Part shown: piece after piece, positions 44,861 to 53,698 of the stretch
How the letters are laid out: every line of letters starts with the position of its first letter
Position numbering within the stretch: position 1 is the first letter of the stretch
Assembly: GCF_003063435.1 (NCBI RefSeq)
Contig: NZ_NESL01000001.1
Span: forward strand, 310,001-374,000
DNA from: Limnohabitans sp. 2KL-1
GTDB lineage: Bacteria; Pseudomonadota; Gammaproteobacteria; Burkholderiales; Burkholderiaceae_C
Direction of reading: 5' to 3'
Length of the DNA: 64,000 nt
Translations under genes and position numbers: made by a program
Notes under the pieces: model-generated
Database searches by the model: none
Told to the model about the DNA's origin: nothing
The model's input: only the letters and a program-made list of their open reading frames with translations

Positions 44861-45565
44861 ATGCGCCGCGCTGACCGCCTTTTCCAGATTGTTCAACTCA
44901 TCCGGGGCCGCCGCCTGACCACGGCCCGTTGGCTGGCGCAGCGCTTGGAGGTGTCCGAGCGCACGGTCTACCGCGATGTGGCCGACCTGCAATACCAGGG
45001 CGTGCCCATCGAGGGCGAAGCGGGGGTGGGCTACCGGTTGGGTGAGGGTTTTGACTTGCCGCCGCTGATTTTCACCCCGCAAGAAGCGCAGGCTTTGGTG
45101 GTGATGACGCGGGTGGCGCAGCAGTGGCTGGACCCGGCTTTGGCTCGCGCCAGCGAGTCGGCGCTGTCACGGGTGCTCAGTGTGCTGCCCGCAGACCAGC
45201 GCCATGCAGCGCAGCACACACCGGTGTATTCGCCACCTTGGGGCTTGACGGCTGAGCAACAACCGCACTTGCAACTTTGGCGCGAAGCCACACAGGGGCT
45301 GCACAAGTTGGCGCTGGTGTACAGCGATGCACAAGGTCGCACCAGCGAACGCACGGTGTGGCCACTGGGCAGCTTTTTTTGGGGCGCGGTCTGGACACTG
45401 GTGGCCTGGTGCGAGAAGCGCCAGGACTTTCGCAGCTTCCGGCTCGACCGCATCCAGTCAATGACGGGCTTGTCGCAGACCTTTCGTCTGGCCGAGGGAC
45501 AACGCCTGATCGATTTTTTGCGCCAACAAGGCGTGGACCCGCAGGCTTTAGCCGAGGGTCGATGA
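44861..45565 (+). CDS. YafY-family HTH/WYL transcriptional regulator
   Basis: The 234-residue protein has an N-terminal winged helix (MRRADRLFQIVQLIRGRRLTTARWLAQRLEVSERTVYRDVADLQ) and a C-terminal WYL domain with TVWPLGSFFWGAVWTLVAWCE and RSFRLDRI. WYL proteins usually respond to a ligand, often a nucleic acid-type molecule, and act as repressors or activators. The likely operator is the CTGACA/TGTCAG dyad at 44360-44377. Confidence 0.9.
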   Translation: MRRADRLFQIVQLIRGRRLTTARWLAQRLEVSERTVYRDVADLQYQGVPIEGEAGVGYRLGEGFDLPPLIFTPQEAQALVVMTRVAQQWLDPALARASESALSRVLSVLPADQRHAAQHTPVYSPPWGLTAEQQPHLQLWREATQGLHKLALVYSDAQGRTSERTVWPLGSFFWGAVWTLVAWCEKRQDFRSFRLDRIQSMTGLSQTFRLAEGQRLIDFLRQQGVDPQALAEGR

Positions 45566-45578
45566 AGAGGACGTTTTC

Positions 45579-46040
45579 ATGAAAATCGCAGAGATCGAAA
45601 CGCGGGCTGTGTTTGGCCTGTCGGTGCGCACCCGAAACGCAGACGAGATGCAGGCCGATACGGCGCGAATAGGCCGACTGTGGGCCGACTTTGCCGCGCA
45701 GATCGCGCCACATCTGGCGCAGGGCACACGGGTGGTTGGCGTTTATCACGGCTATGAAACGGATGCCCTGGGGGCCTTTGATGTGCTGGCGGGCTCCGAT
45801 GCCTTGCCCCCCGCCGCAGGTGATTCACTCGCCCTGACCCGCATTGACATCGCCCCCGGGCCGTATTTGGTGTTTGACGCGCCGGGGGCCATGCCGCAAG
45901 CGGTGGTGGATGCCTGGGCGCGCATCTGGCGCTACTTTGCCGACCCTTTGTGCCCGCACAAGCGGGCCTTTAACACCGATTTCGAGTGCTACGCCACGGA
46001 TGGGCTGACAGAAATTTTCATCGGTGTTCGGCCAACATGA
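45579..46040 (+). CDS. GyrI-like/AraC effector-binding domain protein
   Basis: This 153-residue protein is the small-molecule binding fold of GyrI and AraC-type effectors. It has the VVGVYHGYETDALGAFDVLAG core and a C-terminal FECYATDGLTEIFIGV. It has no DNA-binding domain. It starts 13 bp after the YafY gene and ends by overlapping the EVE gene, so the three form an operon. Such proteins bind hydrophobic or cationic drugs in relatives. Confidence 0.85.
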   Translation: MKIAEIETRAVFGLSVRTRNADEMQADTARIGRLWADFAAQIAPHLAQGTRVVGVYHGYETDALGAFDVLAGSDALPPAAGDSLALTRIDIAPGPYLVFDAPGAMPQAVVDAWARIWRYFADPLCPHKRAFNTDFECYATDGLTEIFIGVRPT

Positions 46041-46507
46041 ACTACTGGATCGGTGTGGTCAGCCGCTCACATGTGATGCGCGGGGTGGCGGGTGGGTTTG
46101 CGCAGATGAACCACGGCAAGCAAGCTCCACTTAAGCGCATGAAGGCGGGCGATGGCCTGATTTATTACTCGCCGCGAGAGTCATATCCCGACGGTGTGCC
46201 TTTGCAGGCGTTCACCGCCTTGGGGGTCATCCGATCAGGCGAGGTGTATCCGCACGACATGACACCTGACGGCGTGCCGGGTTTTGTGCCCTGGCGCATA
46301 GATGTGGATTACCTGCCTGCACAACACGTGGCCATCAAGCCCTTGATCGCGCAGCTGGAATTCATCACCGATAAAACCCATTGGGGGGCGCTATTTCGAT
46401 TGGGTCAGGTCAAGATCAGCGAGGCTGATTTCCGAAAAATCGCAGCGGCGATGGGGTGTGGCGAGAAGTCTGAAGGGGTCTCAGTGGTCCAGACTTCGCT
46501 GTTTTGA
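46037..46507 (+). CDS. EVE-domain protein
   Basis: The 156-residue protein has an EVE fold from the first residue (MNYWIGVVSRSHVMRGVAGGFAQMNHGK) with KRMKAGDGLIYYSPR and a C-terminal TDKTHWGALFRLGQVKIS. EVE domains belong to the PUA-like fold and bind modified bases in DNA or RNA. The ATG at 46037 overlaps the previous stop (ATGA). It ends 1 bp before the stop codon of the convergent peroxidase gene. Confidence 0.9.
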   Translation: MNYWIGVVSRSHVMRGVAGGFAQMNHGKQAPLKRMKAGDGLIYYSPRESYPDGVPLQAFTALGVIRSGEVYPHDMTPDGVPGFVPWRIDVDYLPAQHVAIKPLIAQLEFITDKTHWGALFRLGQVKISEADFRKIAAAMGCGEKSEGVSVVQTSLF

Positions 46508-46990
46508 TCAAGCCGCCAGCGCCGCCTCAATGTCCTTGGCGATCTTTTCGGGCGCGTCCTGCGGTGCATAGCGCTTGATCACCCGGCCATCGCGCCCCAC
46601 CAGAAATTTGGTGAAGTTCCATTTGATGCCCTTGCTGCCCAAAATGCCCGGGGCCTCGGCCGTGAGCCATTGGTAAAGCGGGTGCGCATCGTCGCCGTTC
46701 ACATTGATTTTGCTCATCATCTGAAAGCTCACGCCGTAGTTTTTCTGGCAAAAGTTGGCAATTTGCGCGTCGTCGCCCGGGTCCTGGCTGGCGAATTGGT
46801 TGCAGGGAAAACCCAGCACATTCAGGCCTTGTGCCCCGTATTTCTGGTGCAGTTTTTCCAGCCCGGTGAACTGGGGCGTGAAGCCGCAGGCGCTGGCGGT
46901 GTTGACGATCAGCATCACCTGACCCTTGTAGCGCGACAGCGGCACGGTTTGGTGGTCGATGCTTTGGGCTTCGAAGTCGTACAGGCTCAT
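46508..46990 (-). CDS. Cys-type glutathione peroxidase
   Basis: The 160-residue enzyme keeps the family motifs NTASACGFTPQ (peroxidatic Cys35), LGFPCNQF (with Gln65) and WNFTKF. It lacks selenocysteine and uses Cys, as most bacterial members do; it may depend on thioredoxin rather than glutathione. It reduces hydrogen peroxide and lipid peroxides. A 181-bp gap upstream separates it from the DMT transporter. Confidence 0.93.
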   Translation of the reverse strand: MSLYDFEAQSIDHQTVPLSRYKGQVMLIVNTASACGFTPQFTGLEKLHQKYGAQGLNVLGFPCNQFASQDPGDDAQIANFCQKNYGVSFQMMSKINVNGDDAHPLYQWLTAEAPGILGSKGIKWNFTKFLVGRDGRVIKRYAPQDAPEKIAKDIEAALAA

Positions 46991-47171
46991 GGTGCGGCTT
47001 TCAAGAGTTGATGAGGTAGGTTTGCATCATGCCAGCCTGCGTGTTGCAGGCGGATGGGTTGGTGTGAGCTTGCTCGCAAGAGAATGTCCGCAAGCGGATC
47101 AGGGCTGATCGTCAACAGACCGGCTCTTGTCCGCTGCACGAGGGAGCTGCCTGGCAAAGCCCGATGCGCAG

Positions 47172-48068
47172 TCAGTGGGTGTTGTGGTCAGGCCCTACCA
47201 CCGACAGCAGCGCCGCCAGCAAGATGAGTGACCCGCCGATCAGCGTGCGGCTGTCCCAGCTGGATGCCCCCAGCATGACCGAGGACACGCTGGCAAACAG
47301 CACTTCGGACAACATGACCAGGGCCGTGGTGTGGGCCGCCAGTCGCGCCGCGCCATATTGCAGCGCCAGGTTGCCAAACAGAAAGGAAACGCCGAGCAAG
47401 GCCACCAGCGGCCACCAACTCCAGGCAGGGGCTTGGCCCGCAGCCACCACGCCTGTGGCCAGGCCCGCCACAGCGGCCACGGTGGCCATGACCGCACCGC
47501 CGCCAAACATGGCCAGCGTACGCGATGAGCCGGGCGAGTCTTTGAGTTTGAGCAACAAGGCGTTGGTGATGGCAAAAGTCAGGCCGCCCATCAAGGCCAG
47601 GACATCGGCCAGGCTCTCGGGCACGGGCCAAGAGGTCTCGGGGGTTTTGAGCACGATGAACAAACCCGTGAGGGCGAGCACCAGGCGCAGCAGCGCCATG
47701 CGGCTGGGTTTTTCACCCAACAGCCACCAGGCCACCAACACCGACCAGGCGGGCATCAGGTAAAACAGCAGCACCACGCGCACCACGTCGCCCACCGTGA
47801 CGGCCCAGTTGAAGCCGACATTGGTCAGGCCCGAGGCCAGCAGCAGCATCCAAAGGCCGGGATGAGGGCCCCAGCTCACCAGACGACCTGTTTGCCAGAG
47901 CCACACTGCGATGGACACGAACACAAAGGCGTACACCAAGGCTGTGGCCCACAACGGGTGCAGGCCTTGGATTTCGAGTTGCTTGAAGGGCCACCAGCAC
48001 ACGCCCCAGACGAAGGCGTTGAACAGGAGCCCGGCAACGGCCAGGCTTTTGGAGGACGGTTGACCCAT
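47172..48068 (-). CDS. EamA-family (DMT) transporter
   Basis: This 298-residue protein has about ten membrane segments with two EamA halves, beginning LAVAGLLFNAFVWGVCWWPFKQLE. The substrate is not predictable. It begins 11 bp after the stop of the DedA gene, so the two are likely co-transcribed leftward. Confidence 0.87.
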   Translation of the reverse strand: MGQPSSKSLAVAGLLFNAFVWGVCWWPFKQLEIQGLHPLWATALVYAFVFVSIAVWLWQTGRLVSWGPHPGLWMLLLASGLTNVGFNWAVTVGDVVRVVLLFYLMPAWSVLVAWWLLGEKPSRMALLRLVLALTGLFIVLKTPETSWPVPESLADVLALMGGLTFAITNALLLKLKDSPGSSRTLAMFGGGAVMATVAAVAGLATGVVAAGQAPAWSWWPLVALLGVSFLFGNLALQYGAARLAAHTTALVMLSEVLFASVSSVMLGASSWDSRTLIGGSLILLAALLSVVGPDHNTH

Positions 48069-48079
48069 GAGGGCTTGGG

Positions 48080-48715
48080 TCAGGACGGGTCGTGCGGCGC
48101 GTCAGACGCCACGGCACTTTGGCGTTTGCGCCACCAGCGCCAGACCAGCCAAACCAGCCCGATGCCCAGCAGGGCAAAAATGCCGTGCTGGAATTGGCGC
48201 AGCACGCCAAACATCCAGTCCCAGTTCTGGGCACCAAAGTACCCCAGATACACCCAGATCGGCACGCTGATCAGGGCTGCAAAGCCGTCCATCAAGAACC
48301 AGGTCGGGAAAGTCACACGGTGGCTCATGCCTGCGGAAAAGAACACTGGGGTGCGCAGGCCAGGCAGAAAGCGGGCCACGAACATGACCCATTTGCCGTA
48401 TTTGTGGAAAGCGTCTTGCGCGCTGGCAAAGCGCTCAGGGGTCAGGATTTTGCGAAAGCCGGGCAGCTGCGAGATGCGTTGGCCATAAAGACGGCCCAGG
48501 GTGAACATCAGGCCATCACCGATCAAGACACCGGCCATGCCCACGGCAAACATGGTGTGCACATCGGCGTGGCCCAGCCCGGCGATCACGCCGCCGGTGA
48601 CCAGGGTCACGTCTTCAGGCACGGGGACACCAAAGCCGCAGATCAACAGCATCACAAACACGGCCCAATAGCCGTATTCGGTGAAGATGGGCATCAAAAA
48701 CTGAAAAACTTCCAT
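48080..48715 (-). CDS. DedA-family membrane protein
   Basis: The 211-residue protein has the SNARE-associated/DedA core, with EDVTLVTGGVIAGLG, RLYGQRISQLPGFRK and the conserved FVARFLPGLRTPVFFSAGMS. DedA proteins are inner-membrane transporters of undecaprenyl phosphate or related lipids and affect membrane potential. The conserved Glu and Arg residues are present, so it is likely active. Confidence 0.9.
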   Translation of the reverse strand: MEVFQFLMPIFTEYGYWAVFVMLLICGFGVPVPEDVTLVTGGVIAGLGHADVHTMFAVGMAGVLIGDGLMFTLGRLYGQRISQLPGFRKILTPERFASAQDAFHKYGKWVMFVARFLPGLRTPVFFSAGMSHRVTFPTWFLMDGFAALISVPIWVYLGYFGAQNWDWMFGVLRQFQHGIFALLGIGLVWLVWRWWRKRQSAVASDAPHDPS

Positions 48716-48998
48716 GGATTACAAGGTTCAGCCAGCGCCTGAACATTTCAGGCGGAATGCGCGGGTTAACAGGCAGTGGGCCAGTGTAAATCATTTGCAT
48801 GCCCCTTCCTGAGTGGGGAAAGGGTGTGTTTACCCGATGGTTTTGGGCGCGGATGTGCAATACGGACTCATCGCTTGAGGTTTGGGCTGACTTGTTTTTG
48901 TCATGGTGTCGTCATGGTCGTTTCACGGCTGATTTTTAAGCTCGAAACATCCTGATTGATCCGATGGAGATGACCTTGAATACCCCCTTGCCCCACGT
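48716..48998 (+). promoter_or_regulatory. Intergenic region with candidate PHO box
   Basis: TTGTCAT-GGTG-TCGTCAT at 48898-48915 matches the tandem CTGTCAT-N4-CTGTCAT PHO box with three mismatches. It lies about 85 bp before the phytase-like gene. The rest of this 283-bp gap shows no gene. Confidence 0.5.
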
Positions 48999-50348
48999 TT
49001 GAACGCCGCCTTTGCAACCCTCATGCTCGTCACCGCCGCCGCCTGGTCCGTTCAGGCTGCCGCGCAAACCGCATTCCCGGCCACCTTGGCCGGTCACGCC
49101 GTGCTGCCCGCCCTGAGCCTGATCCCCGCACCCAAAGACGCCCCCGCCGACTTGCAGGTCAGCGGCAAATTCACCACCGGCCAGCGCGTCGAGAAAATCG
49201 GCAGCGTCGAAGGCCTGTCGGCGGGCCGCCCCACCGGGGTGTCTTTGCCTTTCAAGGGCCAGCCCCTGCAGGGCCATTCGGGCATCAAGCGCATGGCCGA
49301 TGGCAGCTATTGGCTTTTGACCGACAACGGCGCGGGCTCCAAAGCCAACTCGCCCGACTTCATGCTGCACCTGAACCAATACAAGGTCGATTTCAAGTCC
49401 GGTGAATTCAAACGCCTGCGCACTGTGTTCTTGCACGACCCAGACAAAAAAGTGCCGTTTCGCATCGTTCACGAAGGCAGCAAGCAGCGCTACCTGACCG
49501 GCTCGGACCTGGACACCGAGAGCTTCCAGTTCGCCGGTGGCGCGCTGTGGATCGGTGACGAATTTGGCCCCTTCCTGGTCAAGGCCGATCTGAACGGCAA
49601 AGTGCTGGCCGTGTTTGAAACGCAAGTGGACGGCAAAGTGGTGCGTTCGCCCGACCACCCAGCAGTCACCACGCCCGGCGCGCCGGACCAGGCCGTGAAG
49701 TTCCAGGTGCGCCGCTCCAAGGGTTTTGAGGGCATGGCATCTTCCAAAGACGGCAGCAAGCTCTATGCCTTGCTGGAAGGCGCTGTGTGGGACGAAGCGG
49801 CCAAAGCCCCCGAGACGCTGGATGGCAAGCAATACCTGCGCGTGCTCGAGTTTGACGTGAAAGCCGAAAAGTGGACCGGCCGCCACTGGAAATACGTGAT
49901 GGAAGCCAACCACCACGCGATTGGTGACTTCAACATGATCGACGAGGCCACCGGCCTGATCATCGAGCGCGACAACGGCGAAGGCACACCCGACAAGGCT
50001 TGCCCTGCAGGCACCAAGCGCACTGATTGCTTTCACGATCTGCCCCAGTTCAAGCGTGTCTACAAAGTCGAGCTGAGCGAAGCCAATGTGGGCGGCCCGT
50101 TGCGCAAGATCGGTTACATCGACCTGCTCAACATGGCCGACCCTCACAAGTTGGCCCGCAAGCCGCTGGTCAACGGGGCTTTGAGCTTTCCCTTCTTCAC
50201 CATTGAAAACGTGGACGTGGTGGACGCCACCCACATCGTGGTGGGCAATGACAACAACCTGCCGTTTTCCAGCAGCCGCGACCCCAACAAGGCCGACGAC
50301 AACGAGCTGGTGTTGCTGGAAGTGGGCGAGTTCCTGAAAGCCCGCTGA
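48999..50348 (+). CDS. Esterase-like activity of phytase family protein
   Basis: The 449-residue protein starts with a hydrophobic signal (NAAFATLMLVTAAAWSVQAAAQ). It has the phytase-like esterase pattern: GHSGIKRMADGSYWLLTDNGAG, SDLDTESFQFAGGALWIGDEFGPFLVK, SKGFEGMASSKDGSKLYALLEG and NMIDEATGLIIERDNGEG. It is probably periplasmic and may release phosphate from organic phosphate esters. The start is unusual: the only in-frame upstream codon is TTG at 48999, which overlaps the stop of an 11-codon open frame (48970-49002) with an ATG. An ATG at 49023 would cut the signal peptide. A 1-nt shift would join the two frames. Confidence 0.82.
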   Translation: MNAAFATLMLVTAAAWSVQAAAQTAFPATLAGHAVLPALSLIPAPKDAPADLQVSGKFTTGQRVEKIGSVEGLSAGRPTGVSLPFKGQPLQGHSGIKRMADGSYWLLTDNGAGSKANSPDFMLHLNQYKVDFKSGEFKRLRTVFLHDPDKKVPFRIVHEGSKQRYLTGSDLDTESFQFAGGALWIGDEFGPFLVKADLNGKVLAVFETQVDGKVVRSPDHPAVTTPGAPDQAVKFQVRRSKGFEGMASSKDGSKLYALLEGAVWDEAAKAPETLDGKQYLRVLEFDVKAEKWTGRHWKYVMEANHHAIGDFNMIDEATGLIIERDNGEGTPDKACPAGTKRTDCFHDLPQFKRVYKVELSEANVGGPLRKIGYIDLLNMADPHKLARKPLVNGALSFPFFTIENVDVVDATHIVVGNDNNLPFSSSRDPNKADDNELVLLEVGEFLKAR

Positions 50349-50392
50349 TCCAGGTTGGCACGCCTGGGGTCTGGGCTGGACCCATGGCCGTC

Positions 50393-50429
50393 AGGGCCGA
50401 TGAAGCTGGCATACTTCATCGGCCCTTTT
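50393..50429 (+). terminator. Rho-independent terminator of the phytase-like gene
   Basis: AGGGCCGATGAA and TTCATCGGCCCT form a perfect 12-bp stem with a 10-nt loop, followed by TTTT. It ends the phytase-like transcript 14 nt before the alanine racemase ATG. Confidence 0.87.
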
Positions 50430-50442
50430 CACGTTTGACCCC

Positions 50443-51537
50443 ATGCCCCGCCCCATACAAGCCACCATCCATACCGCCGCCCTGCGCCACAACCTGGGTG
50501 TCGCCCGGCAGGCCGCCCCTGATGCCCAGGCCTGGGCGGTGGTCAAGGCCAATGCCTACGGGCACGGCATTGAGCGTGTGTTTGAAGGCTTGCGCGGGGC
50601 CGATGGCTTTGCGCTTTTGGACCTGAACGAAGCCGAGCGCGTCAGGGCATTGGGCTGGCGCGGCCCGATCTTGCTGCTCGAAGGTGCTTTTGAGGCGCGA
50701 GACCTGGAGCTGTGCTCGCGCCTGCACCTGTGGCACACCGTGCACTGCGATGAGCAGATTGACATGCTGGCGCTGCACAAGACTCATGAGCCGCACCGTG
50801 TCTTCCTGAAGATGAATTCGGGCATGAACCGCTTGGGCTTCAGCCCACAGCGTTACCGCTCGGCATGGACACGCTTGAACGCTTTGCCGCAGGTGGATGA
50901 GATTTCGCTCATGACCCATTTCAGCGATGCGGATGGTCCCAAGGGCATCGCCGCACAGATGGCCCTGTTTGAAGAAGCCACCCGCGACCTGCCCGGCGAG
51001 CGGTCTTTAAGCAACAGCGCCGCCACCTTGCGCCACGCACAGGATGCAGAGGTCAAGGCCGACTGGATTCGCCCCGGCATTGCCGTGTACGGCAGTGCGC
51101 CGGATTTTCCCGAGCACAGCGCCGCGCACTGGGGTCTGCAGCCCGCCATGAGCCTGAATGCGCAGATTATTGCGGTGCAGCAGCTGCAAGCGGGCGACAG
51201 CGTGGGCTACGGCTCCAGCTTTGTGGCCGACAAGGCCATGCGCATTGGCGTGGTGGCTTGCGGCTATGCCGATGGTTACCCCCGCGTTTGCCCCACGGGC
51301 ACCCCTGTGCTGGTGGACGGCGTGCGGGGCCGCACCGTGGGCCGGGTCAGCATGGACATGCTGACGGTGGACCTGAGCGATGCCCCGCAAGCTGGCGTGG
51401 GCAGTCAGGTCACGCTGTGGGGACAAGCCGACAACGGTGCCTTGCTGAGCATTGACGAAGTGGCCCAAGCGGCGGGCACGGTGGGCTATGAACTCATGTG
51501 CGCGCTGGCGCAGCGTGTGCCGGTGGTGCAAGCTTGA
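50443..51537 (+). CDS. alr: Alanine racemase
   Basis: The 364-residue PLP enzyme has the Schiff-base Lys35 in [11 protein letters not shown] and the C-terminal-domain catalytic Tyr in [23 protein letters not shown] and [12 protein letters not shown] are also family hallmarks. It converts L-alanine to D-alanine for peptidoglycan. It starts right after the upstream terminator, so it probably has its own promoter within or near that hairpin. Confidence 0.95.
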   Translation: MPRPIQATIHTAALRHNLGVARQAAPDAQAWAVVKANAYGHGIERVFEGLRGADGFALLDLNEAERVRALGWRGPILLLEGAFEARDLELCSRLHLWHTVHCDEQIDMLALHKTHEPHRVFLKMNSGMNRLGFSPQRYRSAWTRLNALPQVDEISLMTHFSDADGPKGIAAQMALFEEATRDLPGERSLSNSAATLRHAQDAEVKADWIRPGIAVYGSAPDFPEHSAAHWGLQPAMSLNAQIIAVQQLQAGDSVGYGSSFVADKAMRIGVVACGYADGYPRVCPTGTPVLVDGVRGRTVGRVSMDMLTVDLSDAPQAGVGSQVTLWGQADNGALLSIDEVAQAAGTVGYELMCALAQRVPVVQA

Positions 51538-51665
51538 AGCCCATGTTTGGACCCGCGTGAGCGCCGCTGCCCTGCTGGGGCGTCAGGGCTTGGGCGGCGT
51601 CAGCCGGATGTGGGGTTCGCCGCTTGCTGCGAGCGTGACATGTCCCGCTGGCCAGTGGCAGCACA

Positions 51666-52598
51666 ATGGCCGTCATGCCTGACCGCGCTTCGCAGCATCC
51701 CCATGATCAACTCGCCTTGGCTGTGGCCTTGGTCTTGATCGTCATCTGGGGCGGTAATTTCACCCTGCAAAAGTACCTGTTCGATCGGATCACGCCCGGG
51801 GGCTTCTTGTGGGCGCGCTACCTGATCATGCCGGTGTGTGCCTTGCTGTTGATGCGCTGGCGCTTCGGTCGGTGGTTGCCCAGTTTGCCGCGCAAGGACT
51901 GGATGCAGATGGCCTGGTTGGGCTTTCTGGGCCATTCCATGCATGTGGGGCTGGTCACTTATGGCATCCACTGGTCGACCGCATTTTCCAGCTCGGTCAT
52001 CCTCGCATCGGGCCCGATTTTGACCTTGCTGATCTTGCGCATTCAGGGTCTGGAGCGTTTGACCGGGGCACAAATGTCCGGCGTAGCGCTGGCGTTTGGC
52101 GGCATTTTGCTGTTTTTGTCCGACAAGCTGTTGGGCGGCAATTGGCGAGCGGGCGGGGGCGATCTGGTGTTGCTGGTCGCAGCCGCTTTCTTTTCTTATT
52201 ACACCGTGGCGGTCAAGCCTGTGATGGAACAGCACGGACCCGTGCTGACCATGGGCTACGCCACTTTGCTGGGTGGCTTGCCCGTGATGCTGTTGTCGGT
52301 GCCTGCGGGTCTGGGGGCGAATTGGGCCGTGCTCGACTTCTGGGCGTGGGTGGGCTTGTTGGTGTCCATTGTGGTGTCGGCTTTTCTGGGGTGGCTGGCC
52401 TGGGGCTGGATCAACACGGTGCGCGGCGTGGCCCGTTCGGCCCCTTTGCTTTACTTGATGCCACCCATGGCGGGCTTGTTCGCCTGGGCCTTGTCTGGCG
52501 AACATTACAGCTGGATCAAGATCGCCGGGGCCGGTGTCACGCTGCTGGGTGTGGCGCTGGCGCAGTATGCCGGGCAAATCAAATGGCGCTTGCGTTGA
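51666..52598 (+). CDS. EamA-family (DMT) transporter
   Basis: This 310-residue protein has about ten membrane segments, beginning LALAVALVLIVIWGGNFTLQKY, in two EamA repeats. It probably exports a metabolite. The ATG at 51666 is used, but an ATG at 51675 is also possible; neither has a clear ribosome binding site. It converges on the TSUP gene with 6 bp between stops. Confidence 0.87.
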   Translation: MAVMPDRASQHPHDQLALAVALVLIVIWGGNFTLQKYLFDRITPGGFLWARYLIMPVCALLLMRWRFGRWLPSLPRKDWMQMAWLGFLGHSMHVGLVTYGIHWSTAFSSSVILASGPILTLLILRIQGLERLTGAQMSGVALAFGGILLFLSDKLLGGNWRAGGGDLVLLVAAAFFSYYTVAVKPVMEQHGPVLTMGYATLLGGLPVMLLSVPAGLGANWAVLDFWAWVGLLVSIVVSAFLGWLAWGWINTVRGVARSAPLLYLMPPMAGLFAWALSGEHYSWIKIAGAGVTLLGVALAQYAGQIKWRLR

Positions 52599-52604
52599 CC
52601 GCCT

Positions 52605-53363
52605 TCAGCGCAGCCAGGTGTCGTAACCGGTTTTGCAAATCAGGGCCAGCACCACGAGGATGAACACCTGACGGACAAATCCGGCGCCATGTTTCAGCGC
52701 CAGGCGGGTGCCGATCAGGCTGCCCACAATGTTGGACACCGCCATGGCCAGAGCCAGATGCCACCAGACATGGCCATGCATCGCAAACAGGACCAGCGCA
52801 GAAAAGTTGGTGGCCACATTGATGAGTTTGGCCGAGGCCGAGGCGTTCAAAAAGTCATAGCCCAACAACCGCACATAGGCAAAGACCAGAAAACTGCCGG
52901 TGCCCGGACCAAAAAAGCCATCGTAAAACCCGATCGTCAGGCCGATGCCCGCCGCTATCCAGGCTTCTTTGGCCCCCGTAAAACGCGGTGCATGGTGACG
53001 CCCCATGTCTTTTTTGGCCAGTGTGTACAGCAAAAGCGTCAGCATCAACACCGGCAGGGCCTTGCGAAATAGGCTGGGGTCGACCTGCGTGACCACCCAG
53101 GCACCGATGGGGGAGCCGACCAAACCAGCACCAGCAGCGGGCAGCAAGGAGCGCCACGGCATGGTCACTTTTCGGCTGTACTGCACGGTGGCAAAGGCCG
53201 TTCCCCAGATCGAGGCGCTTTTGTTGGTGCCAAACAAGGTGGCGGGCGGGGCTTGGGGGAAAGTGGCAAACAGGGCCGGAATCAGGATCAACCCGCCACC
53301 ACCCACGATCGAGTCCACCAGCCCGGCCAGCAGCGAGGCCAGCGAAACAATCAGTAATTCCAT
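52605..53363 (-). CDS. TSUP (TauE/SafE) permease
   Basis: The 252-residue protein has about eight membrane segments and the family motifs VDSIVGGGGLILIPAL, FGTNKSASIWGTAFA and IGFYDGFFGPGTGSFLVFAYV. TSUP proteins move organosulfur compounds, sulfite or small anions. The start at 53363 (MELLIVSLASLLAGL) was chosen over a longer frame to 53420 because homologues start at the first membrane segment. Confidence 0.9.
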   Translation of the reverse strand: MELLIVSLASLLAGLVDSIVGGGGLILIPALFATFPQAPPATLFGTNKSASIWGTAFATVQYSRKVTMPWRSLLPAAGAGLVGSPIGAWVVTQVDPSLFRKALPVLMLTLLLYTLAKKDMGRHHAPRFTGAKEAWIAAGIGLTIGFYDGFFGPGTGSFLVFAYVRLLGYDFLNASASAKLINVATNFSALVLFAMHGHVWWHLALAMAVSNIVGSLIGTRLALKHGAGFVRQVFILVVLALICKTGYDTWLR

Positions 53364-53698
53364 GCGGGCGATTGTGGCACCGTACCGCAGCGAAGACTGT
53401 CGCCCATCCGCTGTGCACAAGGCAAAAAAAAGCGCCGCTTTCGCGACGCTTGGGAAGTCACATCTCGTTCGGATGTTGGTTCATGTTCGAATTTTTGGGG
53501 TTCGAGTTGTCTCCTCGGCCCTCGGGATGCAGATACTGCTTTGCATCGAGTGCATGAAATGTAAGTGAACAAGACCACGATTCTTCTCAGGGATTTCCCC
53601 ATTTTGGGGAAATCCCTGCCCTGAAATCACCTTCAATTGGCAAAAATGATCCCATTTCGGTGCCATTCAACGCATTGCCCGGTTCATGCGGCCGGGTT
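53364..53698. other. 335-bp gap with strong terminator and long hairpin, no gene
   Basis: No protein gene was recognised. The region has the minus-strand terminator at 53424-53451 and a perfect 13-bp inverted repeat CAGGGATTTCCCC/GGGGAAATCCCTG with a 5-nt loop at 53588-53618. It could be a long 3' end of the oxidoreductase transcript or hold a small RNA; see findings. Confidence 0.7.
53424..53451 (-). terminator. Minus-strand rho-independent terminator
   Basis: On the minus strand AAGCGTCGC-GAAA-GCGGCGCTT forms a 9-bp stem with one G-U pair and a GAAA tetraloop, followed by a run of eight T. This is a strong terminator for leftward transcription. It lies about 250 bp past the end of the GMC oxidoreductase gene and just upstream of the TSUP start. 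Confidence 0.85.

Noticed and set aside
48936..50234. 432-codon minus-strand open frame
   Set aside because: Antisense to the phytase-like esterase, whose motifs and signal peptide are convincing.
53458..53484. Eight-codon minus-strand open frame ending just before the terminator
   Set aside because: It could be a leader peptide, but nothing downstream is known to be attenuated and such short frames occur by chance.
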